DNA from: Phoronis australis
Taxonomy: Eukaryota > Phoronida > Phoronidae
Assembly (NCBI GenBank): GCA_002633005.1
Contig: NMRA01000079.1
Location: 919,148 to 983,147 of the forward strand
DNA length: 64,000 bases
Direction of reading: 5' to 3'
In this document: piece by piece, positions 58,323-64,000 of the stretch
Position numbering within the stretch: position 1 is the stretch's first letter
How the letters are laid out: each line of letters starts with the position of its first letter
Notes under the pieces: generated by a model
Seen by the model: only the letters and a program-made list of their open reading frames with translations
Database searches by the model: none
What the model was told of the DNA's origin: nothing
Program-made: the position numbers and the translations under genes

Positions 58323-60080
58323 GTAAGGAAATAATCATATTTACTGCAACGCCCACCGAGAAGATGAGCTGCTTTTGACTCACCATAGCCCACCGTACGC
58401 TTGTTCACGACTAACTATACTGGGCTTCTCTCTGTCGCATTGCGTATGTTGTGTGCTAAACAACAAATTGGCGCCTATTCTCCATTTGAAGGATGAAAAA
58501 TAAACCTGTAGTGTAGGTTGTCTCCCAATATAAATATCTTGGGGTGTTTTTATGCCAATATTTGGTTGGTCCAAAGCGACTAAAACTCAGGCACGTCAAG
58601 GTATGTCAATCTCTAAATTTAGAAGGCGGTGCACGAAATTACAATTACTTGAACTGGCCAAAGATCGCTGTGCCAGCTATGTGCCATGGTGTGGAAATCT
58701 GGTGATTCATAGAAATACGAATGTCTTGAATATGTATATCTTAAATTCCGTAAAACTGCTCTTGGAGTTGGAAACTCTTGCTCAAACTCAGCTATATTTG
58801 GTGAATGTGGAATTCATCCGCTGTATGCAAAATACTCTGTCACATGTGTAAAATATTGGCTAAAATTATTTAAAATGCCACCTACTAGATACAAAGCGGC
58901 TTATGACATGTTAGCTGATTTAGATCGGAATGGAAGAAATGTGTATCTTCTGTTAGACAAGTGCTATCAAAATACGGTTCTTACGAATCAAGGTGTCACG
59001 TGCGAAGTCTCGTCAAATATTTTCGTGCAAAGCTTAAATGACTGCTTTGAGCAAGTTGGCGATAAGAAATTGAGCATAATGCAAAACTTAAGTTAAATAC
59101 TACTGCAATTTTAAGACTCTTTACTGCTTTGAAGTATATCTTAAGTTAGCGCGCTACATAACTCTCTTATTCAAGCGTTTACTCGGTTACGTTGCTCCAA
59201 CCATAGGCTACAAGCGGAAGCGGGTAGGCATGAGAAAGTGGAATATTACAATAGATTATGTTTGATTTGCAATCATGGTGTTGTAGAGGATGAAAACCAC
59301 TTCCTGTTGATTTGCAAAGAATATTAAAAACTTTAGTCGCGTATTTTTTAAAGACTTTCAATGGAAGCACCCAATTAGGTATATTTGTTATCAAATATGT
59401 GTATTCTGCCCTTAACAGAAGAGAACAACTCTTAAATGGATTGACTGCGTGTGCAAATGAGCCCGTTTAATTTACATGTATTGTACTTTGGGCCAGATAA
59501 TCATTACATGCATTGCTACACGTATGGCCCACATGTTACGGGTTACACTGTCATTATCTCCATTGTATTGCAGGATAATCCCAAACCATATATGCCCTGT
59601 AAGGTTTCTTAGTGGAGAGTATAGAGAATCAATTTACATTAATTTTTTTGATTTGCTCCATCTCAACAAATCATGACTTTTGTCCCGGTTCCGGTTTTTA
59701 ATAATATTTAAAACCGTGATGTAACAGTAATTGTTGACCGCGGAAAAATCTACGTCATAGACCTCCTTCTATGTCGTTTAAAAGAAATGTGCATGTAAAA
59801 TGTATTATAACTTTGCTGAAGCTCGGGCACTATTGGCAATTGTTTGTTACAAAACATTTCAAACCAACCAAACCGTTGGAAAATGTCACCAGATACCTTA
59901 AAGCAGCGGAGTTTTATGCACCGTCACAGTGTAGCAAATATATTTTTGCCATGTCGTGAAATTACGCCTTGAAAACGGTGAAGGATAATACATTTTGCAC
60001 AGTTCAGCTTTGAATGCTTTGTGAATCAACCGATTCCAGATTCACCTTGAATTTATATTTGATGTCGTGTATCAATTTAG
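58323..60080. other. SLC22-B intron 5
   Basis: A 1.76 kb intron, more than half taken up by the LINE remnant at 58517-59450. The rest (59450-60080) shows no gene. Confidence 0.7.
58517..59450 (+). mobile_element. Decayed LINE, 3' end of reverse transcriptase ORF
   Basis: Frameshifted fragments in RT C-terminal order: QYKYLGVFL (the YLG motif), then GVGNSCSNSAIFGECGIHPL, KYWLKLFKMPPTRYKAAYDM, RSGRHEKVEYYNRLCLICNH (C-x2-C), GVVEDENHFLLICKEY (H and C of the terminal zinc finger, about 59259-59325). Several stops and shifts show it is dead. It belongs to the non-LTR group with a CCHC-type end; the clade is not determined. Confidence 0.75.
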
Positions 60081-60215
60081 GTTCACGTGCACGGCGGTGT
60101 ATTATGGGATCAACTTAAACATGAAGAATCTCACAGGAGATCGCTACGTCAACATTTTGCTGACGGGCATCACAGAAATCCCAGTGCTTTTGATCGCGTT
60201 TGTCACCAATAACAA
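60081..60215 (+). CDS. SLC22-B exon 6 (helices 7-8)
   Basis: 135 bases, acceptor TCAATTTAG, donor GTAAGC, phases 2 to 2. It encodes FTCTAVYYGINLNMKNLTGD, YVNILLTGITEIPVLLIAFV and TNN. The first half is almost identical at DNA level to A exon 6, a sign of recent duplication or gene conversion. Confidence 0.95.
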
Positions 60216-61799
60216 GTAAGCATCAACTTTTCTAAGGATTGAGCAAGAGTTATATGTTTGCAATCCAGCGTACAGCCTCGTCACCGAACCTCTGAAGGGC
60301 CCTGATCGGTCAAGCTTATACCCAACAGAGCCATCTTCACACATGCATGGGTTGAAAACACATTCCAACAACACACGACCGTATATACTGTATGGCCTGT
60401 TCATGCACTTGTCTATGTAGTTGCAAAAACTTATGCGCGAGCTACTTATCGAGCAGTGTATTGTGGGATATCATTGTTTCCGCTAACCTTTCCGTTAGAA
60501 AATGCTCTTACAATTGTTAGTTAAGAGACCAGTAGTCCTTAAAACACTCCTGAACAGTTTACGATATTTTAAGTGGTGTGTCCACAGAAAGTTACATCTG
60601 CAATAAGACATATGAAAATTTGTTTGGTACTTGATACTCTATTGATTCATTCCGCTCAGTTTCTGAAGTCCAGCGCCCGTAAGTTTGTGTAGGTTACTGC
60701 GGGTGACCACTTACACTGTAACAAGTGTACAACAGTTTCTTTATATTAACAGCTTCGCCTTTGTTTTACCACAATCAAGCCGTCTGGTTGTCTGTGAGTG
60801 AAATGTGTCAGAGCATTCGGCTAGTTCAACTGTTGCATTTTTTCATTAAATTTTAATAGTTAATTTTGAATTATCTTATGCTACCACAACAGATACGCCT
60901 AAATATACAATGTACACATTCCCGTGGAATCGCAATAATGAGCGTAAAGTTACTTTTATTGCATTTTGTTTATGTGTCGTTGGCTTTAAAGTGATTTCTT
61001 AAATTGTCACAACAACACTTTGCTATGTAAGAATCTGCTTTCCAGAAAATCGACTTCCCAAATAAAGAAAGTAACGCAGTTTCTAAGATCAATACTTTTT
61101 GTTATGGAACCTTTTATAGTGGAATATATATAAAGTAACAACAAGCATAACTATACTTAGAGCTAGCAGTGCAGATGTGCCAGAATCTCTCTGCACACTT
61201 TAAGAAATGTTCTTCCATTGAAGAACACAACTGTCATACACCTGACATACCCATGCTTTCATGTCCGGTCTTACTTAACTCTAAGTTGTGTAAACAACCT
61301 ACATGTACGCCGTACGACTGAGCTCAGGCCCTGAGGGAAATGTTTCTACAGCTACATGGACATTCATTGAAGTTTGTCGGGTTTTCGGATGCCGTTTCTT
61401 GATTGCCTAAGTATGCCTGTAATTTGATGCTGCGATTATTTGTGAAGAAGTCGTGGAGAGAACATATTGATGTTTTAATACAGTATAGATATACATATCG
61501 GTCGTAACAACTTTGAAGATAGCATATTAAAAGTTTCATTTAAAACTTTCCCAACGAAATGATATTCCAAAGCCAACACGTTTGTGTACTACTGGTTTGA
61601 GAGTGGGGCCGTCACAGACAGATTGTTAGCCGCGTTGTGTACGAGGGACGTGCGACCTCTGTGCGACTTCAAGGAAAGCAGCACGCTCTGTCCAAGACTG
61701 TCAAAGTCTTTATTTTGCTGTCGAAAATATATCCAACACTAAACCGACTTATCATTGAAACTGAGCTTACTTAGACTCATTTTTCCCTTCTTCTCCCAG
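60216..61799. other. SLC22-B intron 6
   Basis: A 1.58 kb intron; copy 3 of the 740 bp repeat occupies 60645-61380. Nothing else is seen. The acceptor is TTCTCCCAG. Confidence 0.7.
60645..61380 (+). repeat. Dispersed ~740 bp repeat, copy 3
   Basis: Full-length relative of 31105-31850, in a different intron of the paralogue (intron 6 here, intron 5 in A), so the two are independent insertions rather than products of the gene duplication. Confidence 0.7.
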
Positions 61800-61882
61800 A
61801 GCAGGTCGCCGTTACACGTCATCCGGGTTCTTGGTGCTTGGAACAGCCGCCATGTTTATAACTCTTGCCTTGGACATTACAG
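61800..61882 (+). CDS. SLC22-B exon 7 (GRR loop, helix 9)
   Basis: 83 bases, donor GTACAA, phases 2 to 1. It encodes KAGRRYTSSGFLVLGTAAMF and ITLALDIT, closely matching A. Confidence 0.93.
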
Positions 61883-63527
61883 GTACAAATTACACCTTTT
61901 TTGGGATCGGATTAGCAAATTCAAGACAGTTGATGATTTTGAGAATGTGTGAGGTCATGTAAACTGCCAAATGCTTTAATTAACTATGCTAAGATTCCTT
62001 TCAATTTTAAACATGGCAATTTACGCTTGTGCCTCTTGAGCTCAAGAACTTGAATGCATGGTGAAGAAAACCTGTTCTTGGCGCCCTTTTGAATTCAAGT
62101 TCTTCTATATTACTTCATTGCACGACCGTCAGTGACATTTTAGTGGCGTTAATTTAGCCCGTAATGTAAGTTTTTAAAGATACTTTCATGACGTTAAAAC
62201 TATGTCACCCAGAAATATACATCGTTTGTTTACCGATATGGCAACCCCTAATAGGCCTACTACCACTTGGTGTCAACCAACACTGCTAGTTCTGGTGACG
62301 TTTACTGTTTTACAACTGCTGGTGTTGCTTTTAATTGTGCTGTCAGTGCTAACAATCTTCTACTCAGGAGCCAACACTGCGCATGTGTCTTATTATCACA
62401 ACAACATTATACTTGCTTTTTACCTATTAACATTTATTATAGACGAACTTCCCACACAGTTCTCTGAAACAAAATAATGCTGTTTAATCCTCCACAAGCA
62501 TTAAGCACTGGGAGAAAAAAGTTGTAAATTGTTTTCTTAGTTTGCTATATGCCACGAATTGTACTGTTGCGCCTTGCTTACCTCAAACTCCAACTGCTCC
62601 CTATTGGTTTGGCAATTGGTTCAAGTAGTGTATGTTAAATGCCCAACAGAATTATTTGTGAACCTATTGTGGTAAATTTAAACAATCGTTTTGGATTGGA
62701 GAAATCACGTTCAAAATTCAAAAATCTATACACGTGCGTTATGATATTCACAAGCTTCCAAAAATTTGAAAGTACACGGTACACTTGTCGCCCCCAGTGT
62801 GTTAGTAGTGGTTCACTAATCCAAAGAACGATAAAAGTAACAGCTGAGGCGATTCAATTAACCAAAACACAAGCGTGTCTTTGATCTGAATCGACAAACC
62901 CTGTGATGCGCAAACCAATCTCGACCGGTAAAGGTGCCAACGTAGGATTTTTTCGTGAAATCGCTTTAGGCGACTAATACTACCACTGTAGGTAAAAAAA
63001 CTCACCAAGGACCATAATATCCAACCTGACAAAGATTGTCCGAGTTAAATCCTGCTTTTACCGTAGAAGTGGGACACCTCAGACGTAGCTGATGACAGAA
63101 ACACGAATGGTTGGAATTACCGAAACACGGTTTATTATACGTTTATGTTCCACTAACACCCTCCCTAAAACGTTGGTGGAATTTTCACTTCAAGGTCTTT
63201 AATCTCATGTATACCCATGCCCCTCACCACGTTTCACTCATGGTACAAGTTTGAAAAGACACGAGGTAGCCTCGCATTCAAGCAAAAGTGCGTTTATTAA
63301 ATTATCTTCCTATTCGCTGCACAATACAGCGTAATTAGGGTTTGTCTCTTCGCAGTTTAACATCTACGTTTTTGAACGCATGCTATTTAGATGCAGTGTG
63401 GACAAACTGAGCCGGTCTTAAACTTTCGGCAATGTTTATAACGTAGATTTTTTATTGTACTTGGGTTGTTTTCTTTTTTAAGCTGATGTGAGTATAATGA
63501 TGTGCGTGCGTCAATTTTTGTTTTCAG
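61883..63527. other. SLC22-B intron 7
   Basis: A 1.64 kb intron. Unlike its counterpart in A, it has no triplet block and no palindrome. I see no gene or repeat. Confidence 0.65.
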
Positions 63528-63648
63528 GAAAGATAGATGAACTGCAAGACCTAACGGTTGCCATCGTTATAGTTGGTCAAGGCGCTATCGCAGGAGGGTG
63601 GGCCACTACGATGCTGTTTTCAGCGGAAAGTTTTCCAACAGTTACTAG
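63528..63648 (+). CDS. SLC22-B exon 8 (helix 10)
   Basis: 121 bases, acceptor TTTTTGTTTTCAG, donor GTAACG, phases 1 to 2. It encodes KIDELQDLTVAIVIVGQGAI, AGGWATTMLFSAESFPTVT. Last visible exon of gene B. Confidence 0.95.
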
Positions 63649-64000
63649 GTAACGTGAGGGATGAATAATTACTTCTAGACTTGGCTGAGCTGCCATCTCC
63701 TTTCCGGCGGCAGTATTTACGGTACCGCTCCAAATTTTTTAATTGAACTGAGAATGAGTTGTAACGGTATTGCCTTCAAGAATTTACGTGAATAATATTG
63801 CCTTCATTGTTCACTTGCAAATAATCCCCGCCCCCCAAAACCGTGTCTACATTTAATTGACTGGAGCTTCCGTCCAACTAATCAACCTGGGCTTGGAAGT
63901 TGGAATTAAAATACAATGTACAGTATTCACTTTTACACGTACGGTCCATCGGGAATGCTCGTAATCACAAGCAATCTCATTGGTCGCTGAAATTGACGTC
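63649..64000. other. SLC22-B intron 8, start
   Basis: 352 bases of intron to the window edge. No helix-11 exon (expected to begin with NxGxAxC...GRIGGI) is present, so gene B continues past the right edge. Confidence 0.8.

Larger units (their letters stand above)
46881..63648 (+). other. SLC22-type organic ion transporter gene B (3' partial)
   Basis: Coding exons: 1 46881-47204; 2 54789-55020; 3 56625-56814; 4 57625-57757; 5 58222-58322; 6 60081-60215; 7 61800-61882; 8 63528-63648; exons 9 and 10 (helices 11-12) lie beyond the window. Phases and lengths of exons 2-8 equal those of SLC22-A base for base, and the protein is clearly homologous throughout, so B is a tandem duplicate in the same orientation. 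All signature motifs are intact (GQVADVFGRKK, PESPRW, GRRYTSSG, ESFPTVTR). There are no stops or frameshifts in the visible part. Intron 1 is inflated by an apparent assembly duplication; without it, intron 1 would be about 5.1 kb, close to the 5.2 kb of A. Substrate preference cannot be judged because the helix 11 exon is missing. Confidence 0.93.

Overview
This window is animal nuclear DNA. Coding sequence is split into short exons with GT-AG introns, intergenic spacers are several kilobases long, and there are fossil retroelements, MITE-like repeats and microsatellites. The frequent palindromic TACATGTA words and the repeat types (AAGCGCCC arrays, G-run elements ending in CCGCCACTGG, decayed LINE tails) suggest a marine invertebrate such as a lancelet, hemichordate, echinoderm or mollusc. 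The sequence alone does not settle the taxon.

Three genes can be read, all on the + strand. (1) About 1.2-9.0 kb: the last four coding exons of a classical short-chain dehydrogenase/reductase (SDR). Its first exon, with the start codon and the TGxxxGxG loop, was not found. (2) 15.5-38.1 kb: a complete SLC22-type organic ion transporter of the major facilitator superfamily (SLC22-A). It has ten coding exons in each chain and two alternative-looking first exons, 1a and 1b, in tandem. (3) 46.9 kb to beyond the right edge: a tandem paralogue, SLC22-B, exons 1-8; exons 9 and 10 lie outside. Exons 2-8 of A and B have exactly the same lengths (232, 190, 133, 101, 135, 83 and 121 bases) and the same phases, so the pair arose by gene duplication. 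The predicted products are 12-helix plasma-membrane carriers. An Arg in helix 11 of SLC22-A suggests an anion/zwitterion or OCTN-like preference rather than an OCT-type cation preference.

The non-coding part holds dispersed repeats: a THAP-like fossil present twice in opposite orientation, a LINE reverse-transcriptase 3' end, a ~220 bp MITE present in both orientations, a ~740 bp repeat in three copies and a decayed ~160 bp tandem array. It also holds a nearly perfect 119 bp palindrome in intron 7 of SLC22-A and three nuclear-receptor-type direct repeats (two DR1, one DR2) in introns 1 and 2 of SLC22-A.

Two direct duplications, each split by a single N (267 bp at 6.3-6.9 kb; about 2.5 kb at 49.5-54.4 kb), look like unmerged haplotype overlaps left by assembly rather than biology. 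I did not find a clearly new biological system. The best leads are the twin first exons, the nuclear-receptor sites and the palindrome.
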